Source of the DNA: Crocosphaera sp. | Lineage (GTDB): Bacteria; Cyanobacteriota; Cyanobacteriia; Cyanobacteriales; Microcystaceae | Length of the DNA: 64,000 nt | Assembly: GCA_030065205.1 (NCBI GenBank) | Contig: JASJDN010000011.1 | Span: 1-64,000 of the forward strand | Reading direction: 5' to 3' | In this document: piece after piece, positions 1-8,052 of the stretch | How the letters are laid out: each line of letters begins with the position of its first letter | Position numbering within the stretch: the stretch's first letter is position 1 | The notes under the pieces: generated by a model | Databases searched by the model: none | What the model was told of the DNA's origin: nothing | The model's input: the letters and a program-made list of their open reading frames with translations, nothing else | Position numbers and translations under genes: made by a program

Positions 1-45
1 CACTCCCCACACTCCCCACACTCCCCACACTCCCCACACTCCCCC
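1..45. repeat. Tandem 9-bp C-rich repeat
   Basis: Five head-to-tail copies of CACTCCCCA, the last ending CCCCC, run from the window edge, so the array may extend further left. It lies just past the stop codon of the minus-strand protease gene. Read on the minus strand it is TGGGGAGTG repeated, giving regularly spaced G4 runs with 5-nt spacers. A degenerate relative occurs at 49952-49991. This resembles the short tandem repeats common between cyanobacterial genes; no function can be assigned. Confidence 0.9.
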
Positions 46-53
46 TGCCTCCT

Positions 54-1343
54 TCATATTTTACACTCGGATAATCTTGGGGTTAAGTAGGACATTCGAC
101 TATAAACCACTGCAATATTTAGACCCCAACTCCAACGGGGTAAATGACCTGGGGGGGCATTCAGGGAAAAATTCAGGTCATCATATAAATAATAATCGGG
201 ATCTTGGGGATTGTCTTTTTTTGCCCATCCCACCTGTTGGGCAAAGTTACGGTAATTATCAATATCCACATCTTGAGGTGATCCTAATCCTCGATAAATG
301 CGTTGTTGTACACTTAACCCAAATTTTCCTTGAGAATATTCTACCCACAGGCGATCGATGGTTTGTAAGTCTTCACAGGGTAAATCTTTTAATTCGGTAC
401 TGGTAATAAACCCGGAATTATCGTTATCCCCTGCTTGTGACATGAGATCATAGGTTAGTTCATCGGCCTGCTGCCATTTTTGGGCTTTTAAGAGGCTTTG
501 CAAGGTGGTATAATCGACCCCTGTGGTTTGAGATACCAGGGTAGTAGGTGGAGAAGTATTAGGGGGTTTAATGGGGTCAACTATCACCGTAGCAGGAGGT
601 GGAGGAGGGGGTAAGGTTGGACTGGGGACAGTTTTAACCTTAGCGAGTAAGGTGGGGGTTAGGGGAATACCCAGATTTAACCCTGTTTTGATGTAGATGT
701 TGTCATAGCTGGTACTTTGGGTGGGGGTGGTATCGGCCCGTCCATGAATACCCACCACTTCCCCTCGTTCGTTCAATACTGGGCCTCCACTCATACCTGG
801 CAGGGTATTATTGGTATAAACTAATCCGTAACCGTCCCGTAGGTTTCCTGAGGCTGTGGCCGTAATTTTTCCAGGAACAAAGGTATAGATGGACGCATCA
901 ATGGCGGTGGTGGGTAAGGGAAACCCGGAAACATAAACGGTCATCCCTTCGCTTAATTCCTTAGCGTTCCCCAGTTTGGCGGTTGGGTACAGGCGATCGC
1001 TGTTAAACTCCACAATGGCTAAGTCTATGCCTGAAATAATTTCTATATTATGGGTATTAATTAAATGTCGTTTTTGGTCAGGGGTGACAATGTAAGCTTC
1101 TTCTCCCGGGTTAATACTTCGTACCACATGACCGGCGGTGAGAAGGCGATAAGTCCCACCCATTTTATCCATAATAACCCCAGTTCCGTTGCTACCCGGT
1201 CCTTCAATCAAAACCGTGATCGTTTTGGCCATACGGCTAACCTGAGTCGCCGATAAAGCCAGACTGGAGAAGGTGGGAACATTGAGTATCATAACCATTG
1301 TCCCCACAGTGGACAGTAAGCATTGATAGAGATGGTTATTCAT
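54..1343 (-). CDS. Exported trypsin-like serine protease with C-terminal GUN4 domain
   Basis: This 429-residue protein has a hydrophobic N-terminal signal (about 1-31), then an S1-type protease domain with a visible triad: His72 in TAGHVV, Asp107 in IDLAIVEF and Ser185 in GMSGGPVL. A proline-rich linker (about 241-272) leads to a GUN4-like domain (about 277-425), recognised by DYTTLQSLLKAQKWQQAD, CEDLQTIDRLWVEYSQG and FSLNAPPGHLPRW. GUN4 domains bind Mg-porphyrins and usually act in chlorophyll synthesis, so an exported protease-GUN4 fusion is unusual. It probably forms a two-gene operon with the COP23 gene 49 bp upstream. Protease activity is supported by motifs; a tetrapyrrole-sensing role is inference. 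Confidence 0.88.
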   Translation of the reverse strand: MNNHLYQCLLSTVGTMVMILNVPTFSSLALSATQVSRMAKTITVLIEGPGSNGTGVIMDKMGGTYRLLTAGHVVRSINPGEEAYIVTPDQKRHLINTHNIEIISGIDLAIVEFNSDRLYPTAKLGNAKELSEGMTVYVSGFPLPTTAIDASIYTFVPGKITATASGNLRDGYGLVYTNNTLPGMSGGPVLNERGEVVGIHGRADTTPTQSTSYDNIYIKTGLNLGIPLTPTLLAKVKTVPSPTLPPPPPPATVIVDPIKPPNTSPPTTLVSQTTGVDYTTLQSLLKAQKWQQADELTYDLMSQAGDNDNSGFITSTELKDLPCEDLQTIDRLWVEYSQGKFGLSVQQRIYRGLGSPQDVDIDNYRNFAQQVGWAKKDNPQDPDYYLYDDLNFSLNAPPGHLPRWSWGLNIAVVYSRMSYLTPRLSECKI

Positions 1344-1392
1344 AGGGGGAAAATTTTGCGATCGCCTCCTAGCATATCACTCCCATCAACCC

Positions 1393-1914
1393 CTATTTTA
1401 TCGTTTGTTTGGCTTGAGTTAGATAGTCCTCAAAATTGATATAAACCCGGCCATCGGTTTGGTTCAACGGTCCACTGGCCCGAACTCGTATGGCCATTAA
1501 CTGTTGTAGGGTTCGAGTGGGGTCAACTCCAGGCTTTAAAGTAAATAACAACCCTTCGCAACCGCCGCCTTTTTCTTCGGTGACACAAACCACTGGCATC
1601 CCATTCATGCGTCCGGTGGTCATATACTGTAACTGTCCGTTGTTATAGAAATATTGAAACCGACCGGATACTAATTGACAACGGGTACTGGGGTCATACC
1701 CGGCGTTACTGAAATAGTCTGACTGCCAAGTAAGGACAGGAACACTGGCTTGATCGGGAGTTTTAGCTAAGGTAGTGGGAACCCCTTGCCAGTTTTGACA
1801 AGTAAAATCAGTGCCAACACTTTTGGCTTGCATGGATGGGTTGATGGCCACATGACTGAGGGTTAATGTGGCTGAAACAGTGGTAACAGTGGCTAATAAC
1901 TTGAGTTTGATCAT
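1393..1914 (-). CDS. COP23 domain protein, exported
   Basis: The 173-residue product has an N-terminal signal peptide (about 1-30, ending near SMQA). It resembles the COP23 family, named after a circadian oscillating protein of Cyanothece RF-1. Diagnostic stretches are FTCQNWQGVPTTLAKTP, VLTWQSDYFSNAGYDP, RFQYFYNNGQLQYMTTGRM, and GLLFTLKPGVDPTRTLQQL. Five cysteines outside the signal (in FTCQN, TRCQL, VVCVT and GGCEG) suggest an exported disulfide-bonded fold. The molecular function of the family is unknown. It is transcribed just ahead of the protease-GUN4 gene on the same strand, which suggests joint expression. Rhythmic expression cannot be read from the sequence. Confidence 0.8.
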   Translation of the reverse strand: MIKLKLLATVTTVSATLTLSHVAINPSMQAKSVGTDFTCQNWQGVPTTLAKTPDQASVPVLTWQSDYFSNAGYDPSTRCQLVSGRFQYFYNNGQLQYMTTGRMNGMPVVCVTEEKGGGCEGLLFTLKPGVDPTRTLQQLMAIRVRASGPLNQTDGRVYINFEDYLTQAKQTIK

Positions 1915-2017
1915 TCGACCTGTTTCTCAACGACAATAAACTTCCTACAATATAGCGAAATCCATGAAATTTTCACTTACAATCTAAGATAAGTTCTACT
2001 AATTTCACCAATCACTT

Positions 2018-3706
2018 GTGAACGACTCACAAACCCTAGTTCCTCAATTTGACCCCATTGATGCTGCTTTAGCCGACATTAAAGCAGGCCGTGCTATTAT
2101 CGTTGTTGATGACGAAAACCGTGAAAATGAAGGGGATATCATTTGCGCTGCTCAATTTGCTACCCCAAACATGATCAATTTCATGGCCGTCGAAGCAAGG
2201 GGACTGATCTGTTTAGCCATGAACGGACAACGGTTGGATGAGTTAGACCTTCCTCTAATGGTGACCAAAAACACCGACAGTAATCAAACCGCTTTCACCG
2301 TCAGTATTGATGCGTCTCCCCATCTAGGTGTCTCTACCGGTATCTCTGCGGAAGATCGGGCCCGCACCATTCAAGTCGCTATTAATCCTAACACCCAACC
2401 AGATGATTTAACCCGTCCTGGGCATATTTTCCCTATCAGGGCTAAGGTAGGAGGCGTTCTCAAACGGGCCGGTCATACGGAAGCAGCCGTAGACTTATCA
2501 CGACTGGCTGGACTGTACCCGGCAGGGGTTATCTGTGAGATCCAAAACCCAGACGGTTCTATGGCCCGACTGCCACAACTGTTTGATTATGCCAAAAAAC
2601 ATAACCTGAAGCTCATTAGTATCGCTGATCTCATTAGTTATCGTCTGCAACACGATCGCTTTGTTTATCGAGAAACCGTCTGTCAGTTTCCCAGTCAGTT
2701 TGGGACGTTTCAAGTCTATGCTTATCGTAACGTTTTAGATGAGACGGAACACGTGGCTATTGTTAAAGGGGACCCCAGTCAGTTTAAAGACCATCCTGTA
2801 ATGGTACGAATGCACTCAGAATGTTTAACGGGCGACGCATTAGGGTCTCTCAGATGTGACTGTCGAATGCAGCTACAAACGGCGTTACAAATGATCGAGA
2901 AAGCGGGATCGGGGGTTGTAGTGTATCTACGACAAGAAGGCCGAGGTATCGGGTTAGTTAATAAGTTAAAAGCCTATTCGTTACAAGATATGGGACTGGA
3001 TACGGTCGAAGCCAACGAAAAATTAGGGTTTCCTGCGGACTTACGAGACTATGGAATGGGGGCCCAAATGTTGAATGATTTAGGGGTGAAAAAAATTAAA
3101 TTAATTACCAATAATCCCCGAAAAATTGCGGGGTTAAAAGGGTATGGATTAGAGGTGGTTGAACGGTTGCCGTTATTAATTGAACCTAACAATTATAATT
3201 CTAGTTATTTGTCTACTAAAGCCGAGAAATTAGGTCATTTATTCTTACAAACCTATTTGATTACGATTGCTATTGATTGGAAAACTGAACATACCTCAGT
3301 GACGGAAAGATATAAAAATTTAGAACAAGTTCGTCAATTGAGTCGTTCCGTTCAATTGTTATTACAAGAAGAAGCAAGACCGGTAGCGATCGCTTTATTT
3401 GAACACCCTTCTTTAATTTTCCATCTCGGGTTTGAACAGCTACAAATGGTAGAACCCAACTGGTATAAAAACATGAATCATCCTTATGTTCAAGCAATCA
3501 TTAATATTGTGGATAATTTAGTAACCTGGCCGAATATTAAACGATTAGAATTTTTGGTTTCTTCGGGAGATGACCCCATGTTAGGATTACAAGTTAAGTT
3601 AGATCGTCGTCCCTTTTCTATGACTAAAAAACCCTCTCAATGTACCCTCCCTTGGGAAAGACAAACCATTTATAGTTTTACTGAATATATCGTTGATAAT
3701 AAATAG
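2018..3706 (+). CDS. ribBA: Bifunctional 3,4-dihydroxy-2-butanone-4-phosphate synthase / GTP cyclohydrolase II
   Basis: The protein supplies both precursors of riboflavin. The RibB half (about 10-210) carries GRAIIVVDDENRENEGD and the RAGHTEAAVDL segment. The RibA half (about 215-400) carries MHSECLTGDALGSLRCDCRM, with the zinc-binding cysteines, and LRQEGRGIGL. About 160 further residues follow the cyclohydrolase domain; cyanobacterial RibBA proteins of about 555 residues share such an extension, whose role is unknown to me. The start is GTG at 2018: the reading frame begins at that codon and the RibB N-terminus follows directly. The divergent COP23 gene begins about 100 bp upstream. The gene ends just before the small HicB-like gene. 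Confidence 0.95.
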   Translation: MNDSQTLVPQFDPIDAALADIKAGRAIIVVDDENRENEGDIICAAQFATPNMINFMAVEARGLICLAMNGQRLDELDLPLMVTKNTDSNQTAFTVSIDASPHLGVSTGISAEDRARTIQVAINPNTQPDDLTRPGHIFPIRAKVGGVLKRAGHTEAAVDLSRLAGLYPAGVICEIQNPDGSMARLPQLFDYAKKHNLKLISIADLISYRLQHDRFVYRETVCQFPSQFGTFQVYAYRNVLDETEHVAIVKGDPSQFKDHPVMVRMHSECLTGDALGSLRCDCRMQLQTALQMIEKAGSGVVVYLRQEGRGIGLVNKLKAYSLQDMGLDTVEANEKLGFPADLRDYGMGAQMLNDLGVKKIKLITNNPRKIAGLKGYGLEVVERLPLLIEPNNYNSSYLSTKAEKLGHLFLQTYLITIAIDWKTEHTSVTERYKNLEQVRQLSRSVQLLLQEEARPVAIALFEHPSLIFHLGFEQLQMVEPNWYKNMNHPYVQAIINIVDNLVTWPNIKRLEFLVSSGDDPMLGLQVKLDRRPFSMTKKPSQCTLPWERQTIYSFTEYIVDNK

Positions 3707-3736
3707 GAGTGATTAGTGTCGAAAGGAGACAAACAA

Positions 3737-3955
3737 ATGGAAAAAATTAAATATCGTATGGTCATTCAATGGTCTGATGAAGATGATTGTTTTTTAGTCG
3801 CATTACCTGATTTTCCAGGTCAATATTGGCGGACTCATGGAGAGACTTATGAGGAAGCTGTTGCTAATGGAAAAGAAGCGATTGAATCTCTTATTCTTGC
3901 TTATGAAGCTGATGATGAACCCTTACCTAGTCCTTTATTAGCTAATGCAATTTAG
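3737..3955 (+). CDS. HicB-like protein, no HicA partner seen
   Basis: This 72-residue protein matches the HicB antitoxin fold: an N-terminal segment IKYRMVIQWSDEDDCFLVAL, then LPDFPGQ, then the YEEAVANGKEAIESLILAY helix. ATG 3737 is preferred because AAAGGAG lies 8 bp upstream. A GTG at 3716 (79 codons) also has an AGGAG and cannot be excluded. HicB normally neutralises the HicA mRNA interferase, but no HicA-sized gene with a dsRNA-binding signature lies next to it, and it lacks the C-terminal DNA-binding domain of longer HicB proteins. It sits between ribBA and a phosphoesterase on the same strand, so it may be co-transcribed with them. Stand-alone short HicB-like genes are common in cyanobacteria. 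Confidence 0.75.
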   Translation: MEKIKYRMVIQWSDEDDCFLVALPDFPGQYWRTHGETYEEAVANGKEAIESLILAYEADDEPLPSPLLANAI

Positions 3956-3968
3956 TTAAGTCAATAAA

Positions 3969-5063
3969 ATGATTTATAATCGTCGCCAATTTTTAATACT
4001 GACAGGGGGATTAATTGGGGTTGGAGTTGCTAGTCTTAGTCATAAACTTTGGACTCAATCTGAACCGAGTAAACCTCAAAATTTAGAAACCCAAAATACC
4101 GAAGAACTGCCCATTAATCAACCCATTGCTATTGCCCCTGATGGGTTATATGCCCCCATTAAAGGAGAGGTTAGAATCGTTGTTATTAGCGATTTAAACA
4201 GTCAATACGGGTCAACCGATTACGATCCTGAAGTGGACAAAGCGATCGCATTAATTCCTCAATGGCAACCCGATTTAGTCTTATGTGGAGGGGACATGGT
4301 AGCGGGACAAAAACGGTCACTAAGCAAGCAACAAATAGAGGCGATGTGGTCAGCATTTGATGTCCATATTGCTGCCCCCTTAAGACAAGCTAAGATCCCT
4401 TTTGGTTTCACCATTGGTAACCACGATGGTTCCGGTTCTATGAGTGGAGGAAAATATAGTTTTCAACAAGAAAGAGACCTCGCGTCTGCCTATTGGAATA
4501 ATCCTAATCATAACCCAGAGTTAAACTTCATTGATAAGGCTAATTTTCCTTTTTATTATAGTTTTAAACAACAGAATATTTTTTACTTAGTTTGGGATGC
4601 GTCAACTCATATTATTAACCAAAAACAGTTAACTTGGATCGAGGATAGTTTCAATCGTTTAGAAGCCAAAGAAGCAAAATTACGGGTTGCTATTGGACAC
4701 CTTCCTCTCTATCCCGTTGCGGTAGGAAGAAATACCCCAGGAAACTATCTGGCAGAAGGAGAAAAATTACAAAATCTCTTAGAAAAATACAAGGTTCACA
4801 CCTATATTAGTGGTCATCATCACGCCTATTATCCAGGAAAAACAGGACAATTAGAATTACTTCATAGCGGGGCATTAGGAGGAGGTTCCCGTCAACTATT
4901 AAATAGCAATTTATCCCCTCAAAAAACCCTAACGGTTGTTGATATTTCTTTGGACGCAGAAGAAACGACTTATACAACCTATAACATGAAAACCTTACAA
5001 GTGATTGACATTAAAACGTTACCCCAATCTATCGGTAAAATTATCCGCAAAGATTTATCTTAG
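3969..5063 (+). CDS. Tat-exported metallophosphoesterase
   Basis: This 364-residue calcineurin-like phosphoesterase shows the metal-binding blocks in order: VVISDLNS, LCGGDMV, TIGNHDG, AIGHLPLY and ISGHHHAYY. The N-terminus NRRQFLILTGGLIGVGVA has a twin-arginine followed by a hydrophobic stretch, so export by the Tat route is likely. Substrate cannot be read; family members hydrolyse phosphomonoesters, diesters or nucleotides. It starts 13 bp after the HicB-like gene and may share its transcript. The usual first block D-x-H is replaced by SDLN, with Asn where a metal-ligand His often sits, as in some sub-families. Confidence 0.85.
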   Translation: MIYNRRQFLILTGGLIGVGVASLSHKLWTQSEPSKPQNLETQNTEELPINQPIAIAPDGLYAPIKGEVRIVVISDLNSQYGSTDYDPEVDKAIALIPQWQPDLVLCGGDMVAGQKRSLSKQQIEAMWSAFDVHIAAPLRQAKIPFGFTIGNHDGSGSMSGGKYSFQQERDLASAYWNNPNHNPELNFIDKANFPFYYSFKQQNIFYLVWDASTHIINQKQLTWIEDSFNRLEAKEAKLRVAIGHLPLYPVAVGRNTPGNYLAEGEKLQNLLEKYKVHTYISGHHHAYYPGKTGQLELLHSGALGGGSRQLLNSNLSPQKTLTVVDISLDAEETTYTTYNMKTLQVIDIKTLPQSIGKIIRKDLS

Positions 5064-5173
5064 TCATTGAAGACTGAAAATTGATAACTATTGTTAAAAG
5101 AGATCAGTAATTATTCGAGAATGGGTATCCTCATCAATATTAATAGCTATGTTCTAAATTAATTGAGAGAATC

Positions 5174-5731
5174 ATGATGTTCAAAACTCGATTATCTATG
5201 CCAGTTTTAAGCAAATTCTTCCCAAAAAACTCCCATAAAGGATTGACCCTAATCGAATTAATGATTGTCACTATTATTCTTGGAATTTTAGCAGCCATTA
5301 GTATTCCGCAGTTATTAGCTATGGTTGCTAAAGCAAGAGAAACTGAAATTCAAAATCAAATTGCTAGTTTGGTTCGGGCCGAAAATGTCTATTATCTCGA
5401 ACACGGACACTTTGCTAAAATTAGTAACAGGGAAATGAAAAATCATACCCACGGTTTAGACGTAGCTATCACCAATGATCACTACAATATTCGCACCACA
5501 TTAGCCAGTCAATACAATGCAGTTCGAGTCAAAGCAACAGCCGTCAAAGATGATCATAATAGCTTCAAAAACTATACTGCAGGGTTACATTTTTCTGGTG
5601 GACTCTTTGCTTCTATTATGTGTCAGACCCATGATCCGGGGGGAGACATTACTTATATTGCCCAATTTACCCTATCCAATAATCACCCCAATGCCAAGTG
5701 CGATTTCGCTAAAGGCCGAGAAATAAAATAA
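5174..5731 (+). CDS. Type IV pilin-like protein
   Basis: The 185-residue product has a prepilin leader ending in Gly23, followed by LTLIELMIVTIILGILAAIS with Glu at position +5 of the mature protein. This is the substrate pattern of prepilin peptidase PilD. The hydrophobic alpha-1 helix is followed by a soluble domain with Cys in IMCQTHDPGG and AKCDFAKG, likely a C-terminal disulfide loop. Related cyanobacterial proteins are called type IV pilin-like G/H or minor pilins. ATG 5174 and ATG 5177 are both possible starts. No pilus assembly genes are adjacent. It could be a major or a minor pilin. Confidence 0.82.
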   Translation: MMFKTRLSMPVLSKFFPKNSHKGLTLIELMIVTIILGILAAISIPQLLAMVAKARETEIQNQIASLVRAENVYYLEHGHFAKISNREMKNHTHGLDVAITNDHYNIRTTLASQYNAVRVKATAVKDDHNSFKNYTAGLHFSGGLFASIMCQTHDPGGDITYIAQFTLSNNHPNAKCDFAKGREIK

Positions 5732-5815
5732 ACTGTAATCTCTTTGTAGTACGTCTTAAAAATTAAAAAAGTGGGCTAGAATCAGATCATCAATCAATAC
5801 AAGCTAGAGAAAGTT

Positions 5816-6742
5816 ATGCTGAAGCAATTAATGAGATATGGACAGGCTTCTCTCTCTTGGTCTGTGGTGTGTACAGTCGCATTAAGTTTTTGGGGAACCC
5901 CTTCGTTAGCTGGAGATCCTTTCCGTAACAGCAACCCACGTCCTATTGGAGACAACACAGAAGCCGCTTTTGTAGCCATCTTTAAAAATGGCAATTATTT
6001 GACCGCGAAAACCTATCTACAACAAGCGGTTCAAACGGAAACCGATGAACCCCTTGCTTACGCCATGAAAGCGTCCCTAGCTTATTCTAATGAAGACTGG
6101 GAGGTGATGAAAAATGCGGCAGATAAAACCCTCTCAACAGCCCAACAATTAACCCCTCAAGATCCCTTACGCGGTAACTTATATCAAGCGGTGGGACATT
6201 TTTTGCAAGGGGCCTATACGTTTAAAACAAAAGGACCGTTAGGGGCGGTTAATAAGTTACAATTGGTGTTTGATCATCTGGAAAAAGCCGAAAAAATAGC
6301 CCCGAATGATCCAGAATTAAATTTATTGAAAGGTTATTTAGATTTAATTTTATCGGTTAATTTACCTTTTTCTTCTCCAGAAGATGCGATCGCCCGTTTT
6401 GAACAATATGCGGCACCTAATTATATGGTAGATCGGGCTTTATTTGCTGCTTATCGGGACTTAGATCAATACGATACTGCGATGCAATACATCGATCAAG
6501 CGTTAGCCAATAGTCCTGATAACCCGGAATTACAGTATTTTAAAGGTCAAATATTGCGGAAAAAAGGAAGAACGAAAGATGGTCAACCGAAAGATTTAGG
6601 TTTACTGAAAGAAGCTTATACTTATTTTGAGCAAGCGATGACGAAAGTGGATCAACTTCCGAAAGGGGTTCAAATACCGCTACGTCATGATCATCGGGTT
6701 GTGCAAGATGAAATTTCTAAATTAAGTATGAATGCTAATTAG
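5816..6742 (+). CDS. Exported TPR protein, Sll0314/Alr1548-like
   Basis: The 308-residue protein has a signal peptide (about 1-32, ending SLAG), then tetratricopeptide-like helices: AAFVAIFKNGNYLTAKTYLQ, the segment around EKAEKIAPNDPELNLLKGYL, and YDTAMQYIDQALANSPDNPE. The pattern fits an exported TPR family conserved in cyanobacteria that I recognise as Sll0314/Alr1548-like; its function is unknown. It is monocistronic between a pilin-like gene and two convergent Uma2 genes, and a rho-independent terminator follows at 6752-6779. TPRs suggest a periplasmic scaffolding role, which is inference. Confidence 0.75.
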   Translation: MLKQLMRYGQASLSWSVVCTVALSFWGTPSLAGDPFRNSNPRPIGDNTEAAFVAIFKNGNYLTAKTYLQQAVQTETDEPLAYAMKASLAYSNEDWEVMKNAADKTLSTAQQLTPQDPLRGNLYQAVGHFLQGAYTFKTKGPLGAVNKLQLVFDHLEKAEKIAPNDPELNLLKGYLDLILSVNLPFSSPEDAIARFEQYAAPNYMVDRALFAAYRDLDQYDTAMQYIDQALANSPDNPELQYFKGQILRKKGRTKDGQPKDLGLLKEAYTYFEQAMTKVDQLPKGVQIPLRHDHRVVQDEISKLSMNAN

Positions 6743-6751
6743 TATCAATTG

Positions 6752-6785
6752 CCCCAACTATATTCTATGATTGTTGGGGTCTTTC
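6752..6785 (+). terminator. Rho-independent terminator after the TPR gene
   Basis: CCCCAAC (6752-6758) pairs with GTTGGGG (6773-6779) around a 14-nt loop, followed by TCTTTC. It starts 10 bp after the TPR stop codon and ends before the stop of the convergent Uma2 gene. Confidence 0.7.
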
Positions 6786-6795
6786 ATCTCGATTA

Positions 6796-7440
6796 CTATT
6801 GATTTTGTTCTTTTATCCATTGTCTAACTTGTTTTAATGTTGCTGTTTCTCCCAGTATTAATCTCTGTTGTAACCATTGAGGAATTAACGTAATATCTAA
6901 ATCAGGAAAAGCTAAACTTTGATTGATTTTTTCATAACTTTGTTTTTGTAAGTTCAAACCATAAATTTGTAATACGCCTCCATCATATCGCCAGATTTCT
7001 GTTACGCCTAATGCTGCATAAATGGGTAACTTATTCAAAGAACCACTGGTAATATCAATTTCAATGGCTAAATCTGGGGGAATATCTCCTTTATTTAAGT
7101 CAATATTTTGCTTATTTCTAACCTCTGGTTCATTTTTTAAGTAGAAACAAGCATCGGGTTCAATTCCTTTTTGAACATCATCTCTTTTTAATGTAAGAGA
7201 ACCAAAACTTTTAATATTCATATCCCATTCTTCAGCCATAATGAAGATAAGACGCGCAATAAACCAGTTATTATTTTCATGTTCTCCCAAAGGACTCATA
7301 ATTTGTAAATAGCCTCCATTATAAGCCAGGCGTTTGCTTGAATTTGGGCTTAATTCTTCACTAATACGGACAAAGGTTTCCCAACCAATGGGATGCAATA
7401 CCATGTAATTTTCTGCTTGGGGTTTAATCAGGGTTTCCAT
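6796..7440 (-). CDS. Uma2 family putative endonuclease
   Basis: The 214-residue protein belongs to the Uma2 (DUF820) family, a PD-(D/E)XK nuclease-like fold greatly expanded in cyanobacteria. Visible motifs are the N-terminal ETFVRISEELSPNSSKRLAY, GIEPDACFYLKNE, DLAIEIDITSGSLNKLPIYA and GVTEIWRYDGG. The nuclease-core acidic residues (Asp in PDACFY, Glu in AIEID) are present, but the usual E-x-K lysine is not: the segment reads EID. The biochemical function of the family is unproven. It lies 8 bp downstream of a second Uma2 gene, so the two look like a tandem pair in one operon. Confidence 0.8.
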   Translation of the reverse strand: METLIKPQAENYMVLHPIGWETFVRISEELSPNSSKRLAYNGGYLQIMSPLGEHENNNWFIARLIFIMAEEWDMNIKSFGSLTLKRDDVQKGIEPDACFYLKNEPEVRNKQNIDLNKGDIPPDLAIEIDITSGSLNKLPIYAALGVTEIWRYDGGVLQIYGLNLQKQSYEKINQSLAFPDLDITLIPQWLQQRLILGETATLKQVRQWIKEQNQ

Positions 7441-7448
7441 TATTTTTA

Positions 7449-8015
7449 TTACACTTGAAATATTTGTTTAACGGTTAACTCTAATTTAGGAAAAAGAGAG
7501 GATTTAATTTCCTGTTCTTCTGTAAACTCTTTGACTTCATAAAATCCAGAAACTAACAATAAAATTGATACTTTTTTCGCTTCTGGATCAATAATCCAAT
7601 ATTCAGTAATTTCTCTCACTGCATACTCAGACCGTTTATAACGATAGTCATCATCCGCATTATTAGGACTCACTATTTCTACTGCTAAAAGGGGCGGGGT
7701 TTCTAAAACGGCTGTGGACATTTCTCTTATTTCTTGACATTGATCTTCTGATAAAATGACTAAATCAGGAATTCTTGATTTATTCTTGGCTGTTCTTACT
7801 CCCACAGTCCCTGGCATCACTTTCCATTGCTGCTTGATTCGGTCAATTTCTGCCTTTAAAATATCATACAGTAAAACTAAAATTAGAGCATGAAATCCAC
7901 TTGCTGTTGGCATAAGTTTTAATTCTCCATTGACTAATTCATACTTATTATCTGTGCCATCATCATAGGTTAAGTATTCTTCAAACGAATAGAGTTTAGT
8001 GCTTAATTGAACCAT
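7449..8015 (-). CDS. Uma2 family putative endonuclease, second copy
   Basis: This 188-residue Uma2 protein begins MVQLSTKLYSFEEYL, with YELVNGELKLMPTASG, SRIPDLVILS, LLAVEIVSPNN and ITEYWIIDPE as family motifs. I start it at ATG 8015: AGGAG lies 10 bp upstream, and a longer frame to 8069 would overlap the upstream dehydrogenase and add residues not typical of the family. It is only distantly similar to its neighbour at 6796-7440, so this is not a recent duplication. A link with the upstream dehydrogenase transcript is possible (37 bp gap). Confidence 0.8.
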   Translation of the reverse strand: MVQLSTKLYSFEEYLTYDDGTDNKYELVNGELKLMPTASGFHALILVLLYDILKAEIDRIKQQWKVMPGTVGVRTAKNKSRIPDLVILSEDQCQEIREMSTAVLETPPLLAVEIVSPNNADDDYRYKRSEYAVREITEYWIIDPEAKKVSILLLVSGFYEVKEFTEEQEIKSSLFPKLELTVKQIFQV

Positions 8016-8052
8016 TTTTGCTGTTCTCCTAATAAAAAATTTACCTAATTTT

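Noticed and set aside
3716-3955. HicA toxin partner for the HicB-like gene
   Set aside because: No frame of about 60-80 codons with a HicA-like basic dsRNA-binding pattern lies on either side; the neighbours are ribBA and a phosphoesterase.
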